Counted from the first letter of the stretch, positions 44,017 through 57,620 are shown. The stretch is DNA of 64,000 bases from Apricaphanius iberus (GCA_028564705.1 JAPXFQ010001133.1:620001-684000), one strand, 5' to 3'. The notes: generated by a model from the letters alone, not told the origin. Numbers and translations are program-made.

Positions 44017-44090
<74 letters not shown>
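44017..44090 (+). repeat. TCTA/ATCT tetranucleotide microsatellite
   Basis: 74 uninterrupted bases of the tetramer, the cleanest microsatellite in the window and probably polymorphic. Confidence 0.98.
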
Positions 44091-44369
44091 GCAAAATGAG
44101 TCAAGTTCAGATGGGACATTTACTGTCTGTTACATAAATATTTTGTATATATTTTTGGATGCTCTTTACAGGAACTCTCAGAGATCAAATGTCAGACTAG
44201 TTCAAAAGGTTCATTTTGTCTCCTAAATAATTCATTTTTCTTTGATTTTCTTCTCAAAGAAAAAAGTTTTTGAAGGTGGAAAAAATTAAACGGGCTATCA
44301 CCCTCTCTGACAATGTGTCGGAATCTGCCATCTTTTACAGGGTTGTAGGTTGAAGCAGCAGTTTATCTC

Positions 44370-44490
44370 CAGCTGAGAGGACGAGGTTAGATGAACTCAT
44401 CAGGAAGGCCAGCTCTGCGTTAGAGCGCCCCCTGGATCCAGTGCAGGTGGTGGGAGACAGAAGGACTCTGACCAGACCCCCCCAATGCAT
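44370..44490 (+). pseudogene. LINE C-terminal fragment
   Basis: RTRLDELIRKASSALERPLD, then PVQVVGDRRTLT, matches the block RKRLNGLVQRPSCVLGAPLD-VEVVSERR of the copy at 23127-23612, so both belong to one non-LTR family. Only this block is left. Confidence 0.72.
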
Positions 44491-45859
44491 GAAGTTGTAG
44501 CGGAGCTGCAGAGGGTTTTTTTTTAGGTTTTTTTATGCGGCAGGTCATTTTTTTGCGTGCTACACTTCTAAGACGCAAATGGTTGGGATTCAATATTAAA
44601 AAAAATCCTCGAATTATGTATGATCTTATCATTTCAAGGCACATGCGAAATGTGTACAGCACGCTTCGCCTACATGAAGGATTCCTTCCCTTCACTGCTG
44701 GGGAAGATCTTTTCTGTCAAACTGTTGCTCAATTTAGGTCAAAGTAGGATTAGCTTCTAAAACCCAGTGTTAAAACTTTTTTGTTTTGTGTGTCAGCCAC
44801 TGTGAGATACAGGAGGATGAATGGATGCTGAACTAGCCACGTTGCTACTGGATTGGTAAGTAATAAATGCTTGCTCCTGGGTTATTTGGGCATGATGCGA
44901 TATAGTGCCAGGAAAATAGTTTGATGGTTTACCAACTGACACGCTGTCAGTTTGATGTTTTGTTCTTTTGACTGTACTTGTAAACTTGTTCAGAAGCTCC
45001 ATAGAGATTCCCTCATCTGCTTCGGCTGTCGGCTCGGTCTTCCTGATAGCCAGCAGCCCCTATGTCGAGATGCAAAGAGTAAAAAACCACTGTATTTATG
45101 GTTCTTTATGCGTTTTGGTTCATTAAATGGTTTCAGCACGTTTTGTAGTGAGTTACCGCTGCATTAAAGTGTGCATTATTCAGTTAAACTGATGTTTTCG
45201 GACTTAAATTAGTGCTAACTCATTAGCGGAGTAGCTCTGTAGAACTTCACGTCATGGTGATATGATATAGTAGCTTTGCTCAAATTTCTCCACGTTAGCT
45301 CAAGAACCCCCTTTTTTTCTGTTAACTTATAAATGCAGTTAAACATAAGATATTATATTGACTATCAGTTGACCTTGCCTCTGTCAAAATGAGGTCTTGA
45401 TCATTCTGAACAGTCAAATACACTTAAACATTAGAATGTCCAAGGCAGTCATTTTGACCCTTTTGAAATATGCATATTAAATAACTTTGTCAAATTAAGT
45501 AATGAAACCTTGTTGGTCCATGACTTTTCCTAAAACTATGTTAATTTTAATAAAACTATTTTGAATATTTATCATGTGAATAATAATATGATAATTTATA
45601 CAAAGGATTTTGCTCTGTTTGCAAACATTCCAGATCAGATAATATAAAAGTATTCTGTGAACGGTGGGTGGCAGAGATTGATCATACTGTATTTGACAAC
45701 ATAGGGGATCGTGTAGTAACACAATTCCACATCATCTTCAAGGGATGCACTGAAACCTCCCAAACAACTCAAAGTAGTTTGTACAGTAGCTGGCAGAGGA
45801 TTTCTATCAGGATTTCTATCAGTAACCAGGAGTTGAGATTTACTTTTTTATTACAGGTA
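44491..45859. other. Non-coding
   Basis: Unassigned AT-rich DNA. A short T run at about 44518-44532. No domain in any frame. Confidence 0.45.
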
Positions 45860-46400
45860 AAATATTTAAGTCTTCTCTGGTTTTAGTATCTTTAGTTATA
45901 ATCATTCCCAAAGATTTTACCTCATTTTAACTGGAATCCCATATAAGTCAGTTTGCTACATATCATGTATTTACATAAGCTCACATTTTTTAAATGTTAA
46001 TAGAATCCCAATGCTTTAGAAAATATTCCAATTTTGTTATTATTACCAAAGGGATCTGTACTGTTTTTTTTTAGATATATAGCTAATAACTCAGCAGCTA
46101 AAATAAATAATTAGGGAGAAAAGGGAAAGCCCTGCCGGATTCCACGATTGATAGGGAATCCTTTAGGTGTTCCTTGGGAGAGAGAAACTGAGCTATTAAT
46201 ATCCTCGTACATTATATATATCGCTTTAATAAACTCTGTACAGAATCCAAAATAGTCTGAAGTTTTTATAATACATGTATGTTCAAGAGAATCAAATGCT
46301 ACGTAAAGATCCAAACACTGATCTAAAATGAAACCCTTGTCTTCAATCAAATAATTATAATCTACTAAATCAAGGACTAATCTGATTTAATTATGTATAG
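45860..46400 (-). pseudogene. L1/Tx1-clade LINE reverse transcriptase fragment
   Basis: Minus strand: LDLYVAFDSLEHTCIIKTSD, YFGFCTEFIKAIYIMYEDIN, SSVSLSQGTPKGFPINRGIR and QGFPFSP, then after a stop LFILAAELLAIYL. The FD-x-x-x-EH, INRGIRQGxPxSP and LFxLxAELLAI blocks are RT motifs of the L1/Tx1 group, different from the other LINEs here. Downstream decay (VKSLG then IITKDTKTRED) matches the connection region. The YADD box is not readable. Inactive. Confidence 0.85.
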
Positions 46401-46819
46401 ACCTATCTTTTATAAATGCTCATTGTGTTTTACCATCTGTCCAATACCACTTTTCAAACAATTTGCAAAAACAAAAGTAAATAATTTGTAATCCACTTAC
46501 ATTGCTAGTGCAAGCACAAAAGAATGAATTTAAGGTGGTCTAGCAGTACAGAAGCAGTTATATATGATTCACATAAAGTCTGATTGACTTAAATATATGA
46601 GAAGGATAGTAAACATACAATAAAGTGCATCATTTTATGTAAATTAATATGTAAAAAATCTCAGCAGTGTTGGGGGCCCTGCCAAGATTCTTGTCATGGG
46701 GCCCAAAATTCTTAGCAGCACCCCTGCGCATAAATCTCAGCATTTTAGCAAATTAGACACAGATGCAGTTAAAAGCTTGTAGAAATATTTAAAATAAAAA
46801 AAAAAAAACATGTAGAGAC
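46401..46819. other. Non-coding
   Basis: At 46665-46730 the phrase GGGGGCCCTGCC and GGGGCCCAAAATTC recurs in fish DNA but I cannot assign it. An A run lies at about 46795-46807. Confidence 0.4.
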
Positions 46820-46962
46820 GTCTATGCAATCTGCTGGAATTCTGTAAATAGAAAACTTCTTTAACTGATTGGAATTTCTGTATAATTGTATTGAAATTAT
46901 TTTCTTACAATGTGTCTTGGGATGACATCTGTTGTGAATTAGGCCTAAACAAAATTGATTAG
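46820..46962 (+). mobile_element. LINE 3' tail fragment
   Basis: ATCTGCTGGAATTCTGTAAA, TAACTGATTGGAATTTCTG, TGTATTGAAATT and GATGACATCTGTTGTGAATT match the 3' ends at 2420-2570 and 52540-52670. Only the last 140 bases survive. Confidence 0.8.
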
Positions 46963-49900
46963 ATTTCCGACAGCAATACCTCCAAACCAAAAGGCCACTA
47001 CCTGTGACTCCAGTGTTGAACTCAGTCGGTCTGCTGGTCTAATTTAACTAAGTGTTGCTGTGATTTCATGACTTTCTGCTGTGCTGCTCGACTCACTGAG
47101 GAGGTCTTTGTAAGAATTCAAATTCCAGAGGGATAAATTATTTGTTAAAGTCTAATTAACTAATATTCTGCTAATGGCTGACTAGACCAACCAAACTCCA
47201 ATGCTCCAATGTTCCGTGGCCATGGACAGGAGCCACAACTCCTCCTTTAAATCCGAGGTTAGGCAGTCATTCAGATCCTCACCTCCAACACCCCAGCACA
47301 GAGTTTTCCATTAAAACTAAGAGGTGTTATGGATAGATAGTTGGGATACACTCTCTTGTCTCCTTTCATGAAGCTTGAGGTTGTAATGTGTCAGAACAGA
47401 GGGGAAGCGGAGGAAAATGTCCTGCTGGCACACTCCAGGATGTTGAATGTTTTCCATAAATCTCTCCTTTTGTTGATTTTCCAAAGACAATATTATGGTT
47501 CTAGCAGCAAGATGGAGAGCATTCCTGATGCTGCCTCCCTATCCCAGTTATTCCCGGCCCCAGAACCCCCTCCCGTCCATACAAAAAAAAAGGGGGAATT
47601 ATTATCCAGTGCACCCTCGCACTGACTTTATATCCTGGAAGTCTTACACGTGAATCATCTGCAGTCGTCTCTAAGCCCATACAGACGGCCGGCTGTTTAT
47701 TTTAGGGCTTGTAAGAAGATGAGGCTCTTTTGTTGCATTGTGGGAAACAAAATGGGGATAAAGACGTCAACACTGAGAGCTTCGTGTTTAGGACTCAGTA
47801 AAGTACTGTCTCCAAAGAGAACAAAAGTTTCTCCTTCTTTGTGCAGAGACTTCTCTTGGTCATTTGCATTTTGGGTTTTCTATGTGTTTTCTGAAGCAAC
47901 GATAAGAATCGTATCCAAGCCTGCAGCCCTCATCTGTCCCTCCTGTTTGTTTAGTGTGTGCTCATTTCTGTCTCTGTAGTCCTGGGATTAATTATCATCG
48001 TCATACGCCTGCCTAATACATCCCAACACTGTAGCTTTCCCTACTGTAATTACTGCAAACATCATTAGCCTGATCTGGTTTTGTGACGATCTGCTCGGTT
48101 ATCCAGTCACATATTGGAATGAAAGGTAAACAGAAAGAGAATTCCTCAAGTGTCCCAACTTTGATTTCATATCCAGTTTTTGTACATCTTTCATAAACTC
48201 CTCGGGTGCGATAAAGTTTTAGCCCCAGCTCATACTTTAGCAGTTTAAAAGGAGGAGATCTGATAAATTATTAACTGAATGGTCATTCAGTGTGACCAAA
48301 ACTAAAGCTTAAATCCCATCTGCTTTTAGGGTTGTTCTACATATTATATTGTTCAGTTTCTTCAGAAAACTATTTTTTATTAGCTTTTCTATTTTTCTGT
48401 TTGAACTGATATTTCAATTTGTTTTCAGATCATTTCAGTCCATGTCATTTATTTGCATCTTATCATCTTCGATCATTTAGTCTTTTATTTATAAGATTCA
48501 TTTTAAGCTATAAAGATGTTTTAGTTAGTTTTCATTGCCGTGGATGTTTTGCTCCTTCTGGTCACTTTCTGCCCTATCATTTGGTTATGATAGATCCGAG
48601 TTATTAATTAAAATCCTATTTTTAGTCATATGCCCTTTTTCCACCAGGGTCAGCTTGTTCTGGACCAGGGGGGATAGGCCTGTATTTAGCATGATTCCAC
48701 TACCTTCATCTGGTCCGAGCCGACACCCTTTTTTGGGATTATCTCTGGTTCAGTCCGAAGCGGCAGATTCGACCCAACAAACTCACCTAAGGACTGATTG
48801 GTCCAATAAAGGGATGTCACTCTAATTGGCCTGGCGGTGTTTGTTTGAAGTGATGTCACAGAGAACGGTGAAGTTTGGCTTCCAGTGAGTTTAAAGCAAA
48901 GCTGCAGGAAACTAAAGTAATGAAGCTGTGAACATCAGGCGATAAAGGAGCATAACGGTCAGAGAGGGACAGACTGCTAGCTGTGGAAACACTTTGCAGA
49001 AATGGACAGCATTTATGGTGAACAACAATCAAACAAATCAAGGATAAACAATAAAACTAGAGACCGAATAGAACAAATATAGAATGAATCTCCTCCTTTC
49101 TGATCATCTCCATTTAAATAGCCAACTTTAAAAACCAAAGGATAATGAAAGACAAAAGAGGAAGATTTTACACCAGCCTGAGAAGGATAGGTGCATGGAC
49201 TTTAGGACTTCAGTTTAGGAGCAATCTCTGTTATGGTTTTATCACATTTGAAACAAATGTAAAAAATGTTGTTGGATTTATGCATAGCTGTGAGCTCACT
49301 TTTGGGTTAGCAGTCATTTTCCCAGACATCTTGTGCTTCATTTGAATAGGTTGTTTTGTGTCTAGAGTCAAAAAAACAGTAAAAAATACCCAAAATATTA
49401 AACAATCGTCCCATTGACCAGTTGAACTCTATCTTTAAGATATCTTTAAGACTTTGATAGATAAAAACACAATTTCTGATCTTTCAGGTGTAGCATTTCT
49501 TATGCTGACGGCTAAGAAACAGGGAGAGCATTCGAGAAAATATTTTCCATGACTGGGATGAATTTAATGTGATGAAGCTGACGCTAGTGTCCTGCTCCTG
49601 CTGAGTTCAGGATTAGGCATTCTGCGGCCAGGTAATGATACGCTTCCTTCTTTCATTCCAATAAGAAATCATCCATTATTTAGCCCCCAACCTCTCCGCC
49701 TGGCCTCCCCCTCGGATAGCTGGGGCGCCCCGCTGGTTCTCGCTTCAAGGACAAATGTGGCAGTAAGGAGAGAAGTCGACCTCAGCCACCAGACAGCCTC
49801 TCAGTAAAGAGACCAGGAGGAGGAGGAATTACACAAACACAAACACACACTTTTGGAGTAGAACAGGAAAAATGTGTGACCCAAATATACATTGCTTTGT

Positions 49901-50729
49901 ACTCTGCTTGAAAGTTTCCCGTCCTCTTCGGAGGAACGTTCAAGGAGAAGAGAAAAACACAACAATGAATAAATCATACGGCGGCACCCTGAAACCAGTT
50001 CCTGAAGAGAGCGAGCCTCGGTGTGGAGAGGAGACAAAGACGCAGAGAGAGGGAGTTAAAAGAGCAAACATCACTTTGGTCTTCTGATGGCACTCTCTTA
50101 TGGAACATGCCATTTCTTGATTTGCTCTTAAATCCATCATCAGTGGAGCTAATAATTTGAGGCTGTGAAGCAGCAGATCACATGCAAGCAGCCGTCATCC
50201 CCAGTGAGCACTTGAATTACAGCAGCCAAACACTTGCAGAGCCTATTAACCAACTTCACACTTTGATTCAAAGTGCCAGTCTTCCTCCTGTAATGTCTCA
50301 AATTAACAGCTGATTTCTGATACCACAGGGCCACTGGAGACAGAAACAGAGAGTGTGTGGACTCCTTGGAGTTTTGGAATAGCACGATATTAGTCCTGGA
50401 AAATAATGCTGAAGGGCTCAGATAAACACTGCTGATAGCTGAAAACAATCATGTTAGATTGGTTTCTGTTTTGTAGTTCCTTTTTTCTCCTCATTCATTG
50501 AAACAAACATGGTACAGTATACAGGCATGGTTGGTTAGAAATACAACCATAAGGCCATGAAAAAAAAACACTTCAACAGATTACAACAAGATGTGTCTGT
50601 TGCATGGAAAACTGTCAAATACTCTGAAAGAATAATTGGTATTAACTGGTAGGCATTTAAGGGACAGCCTTGGACTGATCCTGCTACTATGCTCATGAGA
50701 AGACCTTCAGTGTAATCATGGATGACTGT
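46963..50729. other. Long low-repeat non-coding stretch
   Basis: Frames of 94 and 109 codons at 47341-47625 and 47650-47979 have no domain or splice support. Segment 48640-48790 (CCCTTTTTCCACCAGGG, GGTCCGAGCCGACACCC) recalls Harbinger-type repeats, but no partner end is seen. Blocks 47460-48060 and 49540-50160 are repeat-free with balanced composition and might be regulatory. Confidence 0.35.
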
Positions 50730-50734
50730 TTTCC

Positions 50735-52680
50735 CTTCGACAAACCTCCCTTATTGGGTTCCTCAGGGTTCTGTTGTTGCCCCCTGCTTATAAAGCTATG
50801 TATTTTGCTGCTGGCTGCCATTTTTAAAAACTATTTGGTCAACTACCACCTCTATAAGAGTGAAGTTGTTCTTTTTAACAGCAATACAAACTCCTGCCCC
50901 TGGTATGGCCTCTGCTTCCTCTTGTCTAGTGTAAAACGCTTCATTTCTAATGTTGGAGTCAGGATGGCCTCTGAACTAAGGATTAACACCCAAGTTAACC
51001 AAACTCTTGAATCCTGTTTTTTCCATCTGAGACATCTTGACAAACTTAAACCTATTCTAACGAGATACCAACTTTGAGTCACTGATCCATCCATTTATCA
51101 CCTTAAGGCATGACTATTCAAACTCTGTCCTTTATGGCATTAACACCTCCTCTATTGCCCGCCTCCAGTTAGTCCAAATTGCGGCTGTAGGTTACCTGAC
51201 TTGTACTGCCAAGAGAGATCACATTTCCTCTGTTTTGGCTTCTCTATATGGCTCCCTGTTAAATCCAGAACATACTTTAAGATCCTCCTCCTTACTCATA
51301 AAGCCCTTAATAATCAGCTCCATCGTACATCAGAGATCTGATTGTTCCATATGTTCCTAACAGAGCACTTTGTTCTCAGAATTTAAGTCTACTGGTAGTT
51401 CCTAGGATTTCAAAAAGTAGAATAGGAGGCAGATCTTTTAGTTATCAGGCTCCTCTCCTGTGGAACCAGCTCCTAGTTTTAGTCCATGAGGCAGATACTC
51501 TGTTTTTAAGACTAGGCTTAAAACCTTCATTTTTGACAAAGCTTATAGTTACTTGTATAGACACTAGACCTTATGATCCCTCTGCGATTTCTAACAGTAA
51601 TGAATTCATTTACCAGAATAAAATGATTAGAGAATTGAACAAAGGTTGAATCATGAATCAGGACAGAAACAGATTTACACCAGGTTTTAAGGCTCGTAAG
51701 TGATGGACAAAGAGGCTACTGACAGCGTGCGTTGGTTAGTGCACTCCCTTCGTCTCCCTATTCCAAACAGGCAGGTCGACGGACCGGCCTGGTGGGGTCG
51801 TCGAGGTAAATAATGCCAGAGTCTTCGGAAGAGCGGGCCTTTATCTACTCCAGTTATATCACTTACCAATAATATTATCTCTCTAATACATAGATTCTGG
51901 AGAGGACGCAGTCCTATGAGCAAAGAGAAATGCATAAGCACTACAATACTTACCCACTTACCTCCTTCTTTCCTCCTGGATTTCCAGGCAGGGAGTAGAG
52001 GGAGATGGAGTATTCAGCCCGATCCGGCAGCCCTCCTCAACTCCATCTCCCTCACACCGTACATTGCTAATAGACTTATGATTTAGGAAAAAAATTATCC
52101 TTTTTCAGACTCAACTGACCCTAACACACCTTCTACTTTTCTTTTCTACTACTCTCCAGATATATTTTTCCTGATGTTAATGCGATTGTTAACCCAGTTT
52201 TCTCTCAGTGTTTTCCTCCCCATAGAAGCTCCACCCGGTCTGGTACCCTGCTCAGCTATAATGCTGGATGGGGAACATCGGTCCAGATGATGCTCAAAGT
52301 CACAGAGCATCCTCCATGCTGTCTCTTCTCTGTCTTCTCAGACCCCCAGACGGTCGTGGCAGATGACCGCTTGTACTGATCCTGGTTCTGGTTCTGCCAG
52401 AGGTTTCTTCCTGTTAAAGGGGAGTTTTTCCTCTCCACTGTTGCTACATGCTTGCTCAGTATGAGGGATTGCTGAGGAATTGCTGTGGTTGGAGTCTGCA
52501 TGATCCGGGTACAACCTCACGCCGATGACTCAGCACAATCTGCTGGGATTCTTTACATAGAAAACGTAACTGATTGGAATGTTTGTATAATTGTATTGAG
52601 ATGACTTTTGTTGTAAGGTGCCTTGAGATTACAATTGTTGTCAACTGGTGCTATATAAATAAAAGCGAATTGAAAAAATT
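50735..52680 (+). pseudogene. Decayed LINE copy from RT palm to tail
   Basis: The RT palm box GVPQGS-type is seen as WVPQGSVVAPC (about 50756-50790). The YADD position is changed (VNYHLYKSEVVLF). Then come HDYSNSVLYGINTSSIARL, QLVQIAAVGYLTCTAKRDHI and SSVLASL, with many stops, to RLKTFIFDKAYSYL near 51555. After about 550 bases of untranslated sequence with a GC-rich section (51690-52060) the 3' end from 52130 closely matches 2025-2570, ending GCTATATAAATAAAAGCG then AATTGAAAAAATTG. Dead, but the longest LINE stretch in the window. Confidence 0.85.
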
Positions 52681-52684
52681 GAAA

Positions 52685-53165
52685 ATTTTGGGCTAGATAA
52701 TCTGCATTGGCTCCCTGTTTGCTTTCATATATATTTTAAAATCCTGTTGTTTGTGTTTGAATTCCTTAATGGTCTGGGCCTTACCTAATTATCTGAGCTC
52801 CTACGTCCCTGTACACGTCTCAGATCATCGCTTATTACATGTTCCCAGATCTCACTAAAACTCTTTTGGTGAGCATGCTTTTTTTGGTTTGTGCACCCAA
52901 ACTTTGGAACCTCTTACATTTACATATACAGTTGGCCCCATCACTCATAACTTTACAATATTGTTAAAAAACTAATTTCTTTTCATTAGTTTTTTATCCT
53001 CTTTGACTCTCTTTGGGGTCCTTATTATTCCTGCTCCTTATTCTTGCCTGTTTCTTTTCCTTGATTTTATTTTATTACTGTTTGTGTATTTGTCTCCTGT
53101 TCAGCTCTTTGGTTGGCGATCATGCTTATTAAAATTTGCTCTATAAATACACTTGTTATGGTATT
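52685..53165 (+). pseudogene. Second LINE fragment abutting the first
   Basis: Starts within a WLPV-type block (DNLHWLPVCFHIYFKILLFV), FEFLNGLG, then CSQISLKLFW and a FFWFVHPNFGT-like version of the SF-xxAPxLWN block. A long T-rich untranslated part ends TTGCTCTATAAATACACTTG. It begins right at the tail of the preceding LINE, so one copy inserted at the other's end or both share a breakpoint. Confidence 0.75.
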
Positions 53166-55321
53166 AAAAACTTTTGCACAGTTCTGTAAATTTTAATAAC
53201 TGAAATCTGGAACATGTTGACTGATGATGTAAAATCTCAAAATCGGAGGTCCAGTCTGTCTCAGGGGACCAAGCCAAGTCAGGAAATGTTGTTTCCGGTC
53301 CGTCTTGGTGCCTGTCAGGATTACAGTTTTATTGATTTTTATTGTTGTAAAGCACAACGACAGCACAGACAGCCAAACATGTAAAAGTTGACGTGGCTAA
53401 CACTGACAGGCTGACATAGATCTCTGCCTCAGAGCTGATCTACTAATAAGTGGCTGGAGTGGTATCTGTAAAGATACCCCGATAACTGTCCTCCCCTCCA
53501 TTCCTCCCCTCCTTTCCTGCTCTACTTTCTCCTGCTCCCTTCAACCAGGATGTGTCTCCATCTCTCTTCCTCTGTTTCTGAGTCTGGGAAGTTGGTTGGC
53601 GTGAAAATAAACCACAGTAATGGCTTTGCTTTGCTGCTAATCTTGTCATAAGAAGGTGCGGCCCTTGGAGGACAGCTCCTCGTGTGTGATATCCTAATTT
53701 AAACATCAAAAGATCCCATCATTAGGAAGTGTGTGCCTAGCCCCACTTTTCAAGGGAAATTATTAAATCTTCCCACTGCACAAGCGTAATGCGAGAAGAC
53801 ATTTCTGTCATGCTGGTAAATCTCTCTGGACCTGATGTTTGTGCACTTGAAGAAAAAACATCATCATTAGCAGCTTTTTCTTGTGATAGACAGAGCGCTG
53901 ACTTTTTGTGTCGCTGCTCTGATGATAGCCTTCCTTTGGAGTTGCTGTCTGGAGTTTCAGATTGAAGTCTGGCATGGGATCTGCTAAATGGGATCTGGCC
54001 TTTTTCTCTCAGCTTCCAAGACGTCATACAGGAACTGATGTACATCCTGAAGCAATCACGGGTTCCACACCTGGCTGCTGTTTTCCGAGTCTGCATGACA
54101 GCTGCAGATTCAGACAAAAGTTTTAATGTAGAAGAAATATCCAGTCATGTTCCCCTTACATATTTCTTCTTTTTTCATATTTAAACGTAAAAAATTTTAT
54201 ATCTGACAACCTGAGTCAATTTCAAAAGCAGTTTTCTAATAAAATGTTTATTTATTCTGGGATCAAGCCTATAATATCCTAACTGGATTTAATGATGACT
54301 AAAGATGTTTGGTGGCTGCTTTTCTGTCCATGCTCATGACTTGCTGCTGGGAACGTTGAAGACTGTCTAATGTTCCTCTGAGGTGTTGGAAGTTATACAC
54401 TGTTTCCCCTACTATGTGTGTTAGTGGCATGCTGGGAGGAAATTATGAAGCACTTCCTTTGTCTCGCTAAAAAATATTGCCTTGGTCTGACTGAATTAAG
54501 ACTTTTGAATTCATATATACATTTTCATCCTTCTGGAGTCAAACCGAACTGACCTGGTATTAATGGAGCTAACCCTCAGAGAGGATAGTTAGAAAGCTAC
54601 GTTTCTATGCATGTAAACCGGCACACCACCCTAATCGAGCTATTAACAGCCTGAGACGGTACCCAAACAACACAGAAAAAGCAAGTGTAACACTATCAAA
54701 CTGTGGAATACTTCATAAATATTCTTGGTTGTTGTCTTCTTTAGCCAAAAATTAAAAAGAAAAATATGAAAAAAGAATGATGTATAAAATAGCACAGTTT
54801 AATCATGTCCCTCATTCAACATAGAAATCCCTCCTTATGTTAAGTAATTGTTCAGTTAAACTTTCTTTTCACCCAGGAAGCGACATCAATCAGGAAGTGA
54901 CATCAATCTTTTCCTGCTCATACAGTAATGGGAGGTAAGTATTAGGATACTTCCTCACCTTAATTTTATGCTTTTATCATCAACATCAGCCTTTCAACCC
55001 TGTTACATCCAGAAAACATATTTATTATTATTTTTGAAAAAAATCTTGTCCTGAAAAATCATGTTAATTTCTTGTTTTTCTCATGCTATATAAGCTTTTT
55101 TGTGACTTGAGGCTAAGTTGTTTACAGGCCCTCTTGATGAACCTAATGTTTAAGTTTATGTGTCGACTTGATGAGTCACAAAACTGCATCATAGTAAGGC
55201 TCACAAATCCCAGGTGTAGCACGGTCCGATATCAATCTCATCTATGCAAGCATTGGTGTGAGTGCCTCTTAAGACTGTTGTGACAAAAGGGTGTATTATC
55301 TATGTTTATGTAACTGTTATT

Positions 55322-55355
<34 letters not shown>

Positions 55356-56639
55356 CATAAGGTTCCAAACACTAGGTAATGTGGTCTTAATGGCTACTTT
55401 TTAAAGTTTAAAGTTTTTAAACTTTTTAAAACCTGAACCCGGTAACAAAAAAACTCCAATAAAACAACCAAAATAGTAAAGAAAAAAATTCAGAATAAAA
55501 GTTTTAGATTTTATGGCTAAGCTGAGTAAACATAATTTTTCTGAGATGTAATTACTCCATTAGATGCAATTCTCAGAAAAAATGTCATACTGTACAAATA
55601 ATTTAGAAAATGAGCCTTTTCTGGAGCTTATGCTGGGAGGTGGATTGGTTCTGTTGTTCATGTAGAGTGGGTAACACAATAGGAATGGACTGAGCACACA
55701 GCCCTGTGGAGTTAGAAGGTAGCTAAGAGAAAACTTCAACTGAATTTAAGGTATGCTAAAGTTAGCTAAACAGCTCTTAGCTAAGCTACCAGATAAGTAA
55801 ACTAAGTTAAGTGAAGAAGGGTTGGGCTGAATTAAACCAATGGGAACTCAGCTAAATGAAGCTACTACAAACTTCCCCAAGGTAAAGTTGGATTAGAATA
55901 AACTTAATCCTAACCTTAAACTAAACCAACTGATGCATTTATACTAATTTATCTCTGAAGTTAAGTCATTTTCTAAAATTCTAGTTGTGACAGGCCAATG
56001 CTCCCAAAGTGCTAAAAGATTAATTACAACCTTTAGGCCAAACTTTTTCTCATCTTTCCAAAAAGACTTTGGACCAGCAACCTAGTGGTTGATTTAGTTG
56101 TAGCTTTGCAACCTTGGTGGCATATTTTTTTTTTTATGGAGAGAATTATCTTATTGCTGCAAAGCTTCCAAACAAGCCACATTAAGTGTCACATCACAAA
56201 CTTTAACTTCTCATACCCTAACCTATCGGTTTGCCCTGGCAGCCACCTGTTTTCTTTGTTTCACTGAAAGCATAGGCATTTAGTATCTAATCCTCAAAAG
56301 TAAGGAAACCAAACTCCAAAGAAAGTCCAGTTGTATAAATGTATTATAGCTATTCCACATAGCGCTTAAGATCTGTATTGTTTATGAGAACATTTTCTCA
56401 TTGAGAGAGGTTTATTGAGCTTTTGGTACCAACAGCTATTAGACGGACAGCTGGTGGTAAATCAAAGTTAACAAATGTAGAGCATTGGTAGCTGTGGTGG
56501 TCTCAGTCATTCACACACATGTTATCATGCTGATGAGGGAGCATTACCGGAGCTTTCATGGTGGAGAGTAGCTGCTGGGATAGGTAAAGCTGTGAGAGCT
56601 CTTCAGCGTTGCACTCCTCACTCTGTCATAGAGCATGCA
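53166..56639. other. Non-coding with a TA microsatellite
   Basis: TA run at 55321-55358. The minus frames at 53443-53709 and 53737-54117 (126 codons) lie in repeat-free DNA with no recognisable domain and weak starts. TTTAAAGTTT repeats at 55395-55430. Confidence 0.4.
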
Positions 56640-56840
56640 GCCGTTAGGACAATGAAGAGAGGGCCGGCGATGGCTTGTCCCCTTTGAGGCCTTTTTTCAT
56701 GCTCTCAGGTTGAGTCACGAGGGCCCACTTCATTGTCGTTATGCAGGGCCGGGAAATGCATCGCATCTCTTTAAAACTCTGACCCGCCCTTTTAGTCTGC
56801 TGCGCTCCAGGCTGATTATCCACACTCACCCTTTTAGGAA
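56640..56840. promoter_or_regulatory. Possible conserved non-coding element
   Basis: Repeat-free block: CACTTCATTGTCGTTATGC, GGGAAATGCATCGCATC and CAGGCTGATTATCCACAC. Frames cross it on both strands (56644-56829 and 56710-57036) but lack domains. The texture suggests regulation; untested. Confidence 0.22.
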
Positions 56841-57281
56841 AAAGTCAGAAATGCTCTCAGAGGATGAGAGTGCCACAGAAACACAGAGTAGATTTATCCA
56901 CCAAGTGGCTAATTTTCATGGAGGTTACAGTCGGACTCCGGACACCCCTATAAAAAAGAGCAGGAAAGCATTTAACCCTGGAGCTGAGGTGACTTTGAGC
57001 AAGTCAGAGGTGTTGGTTTCAGGGAGCTCTCTCTGAATCATTTTCTGGGGTTCTGTCAGTCAGGCTGGGAGCTGCTAACTGATGCTTTGCTTTGCCAGCT
57101 CCTCTTTTTGAAGATGACCTTGCACTCAAGGTAAAACACACTGAATGTTTTAACAGGTGCTCAAAGTTTCATGCTCTGCTGTGTGCAGCATGAAGCCTGC
57201 GCGCATCCCACACTCGAACCGGCCCTCTGGAGGTCTGAACTGCCCTGCCATGGGTGAACATTTTAATTCATGCAGAGCAAA

Positions 57282-57311
57282 ACAAACAAGCAGCTAATGT
57301 TGCTTGTTTGT
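57282..57311. repeat. 11-bp-arm inverted repeat
   Basis: ACAAACAAGCA and its complement TGCTTGTTTGT around an 8-base loop. Short; possibly chance. Confidence 0.7.
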
Positions 57312-57399
57312 CACCCCCTAACACACACACCGTGACACCACCACCAACTTATCCACACATCCCCACCGTGTTTACTCATCAGCTCAAAACATCCAGTAG

Positions 57400-57620
57400 C
57401 TCACAAGATGAAAGATGAAGCCTAGGGCCGATAATGAAAGACAGTACAGCACAGCAACAAACCCCATGGGGCTCGCTTCGTCCGTGTCCCCAGGATGGGT
57501 GATTGCTGCGCTCTGGTCGGTATTTAAAACACAATTAATCAGACTTTTAAATGGAGCTTGGTGGGTGTATGAGACAGATGAATGTTTAATTTGGGAGACA
57601 TATCTGTTCAGGCTATGAGA
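57400..57620. promoter_or_regulatory. Possible conserved non-coding element
   Basis: Repeat-free block with AAACACAATTAATCAGAC, TTTAAATGGAGCTTGG and GTTTAATTTGGGAGAC. TAAT/ATTA cores cluster in the second half. A 67-codon plus frame crosses it but reads poorly as protein. Confidence 0.25.

Noticed and set aside
53737..54117. 126-codon minus ORF
   Set aside because: Balanced residues but no domain, weak start context and no flanking splice sites. Kept only as unassigned DNA.
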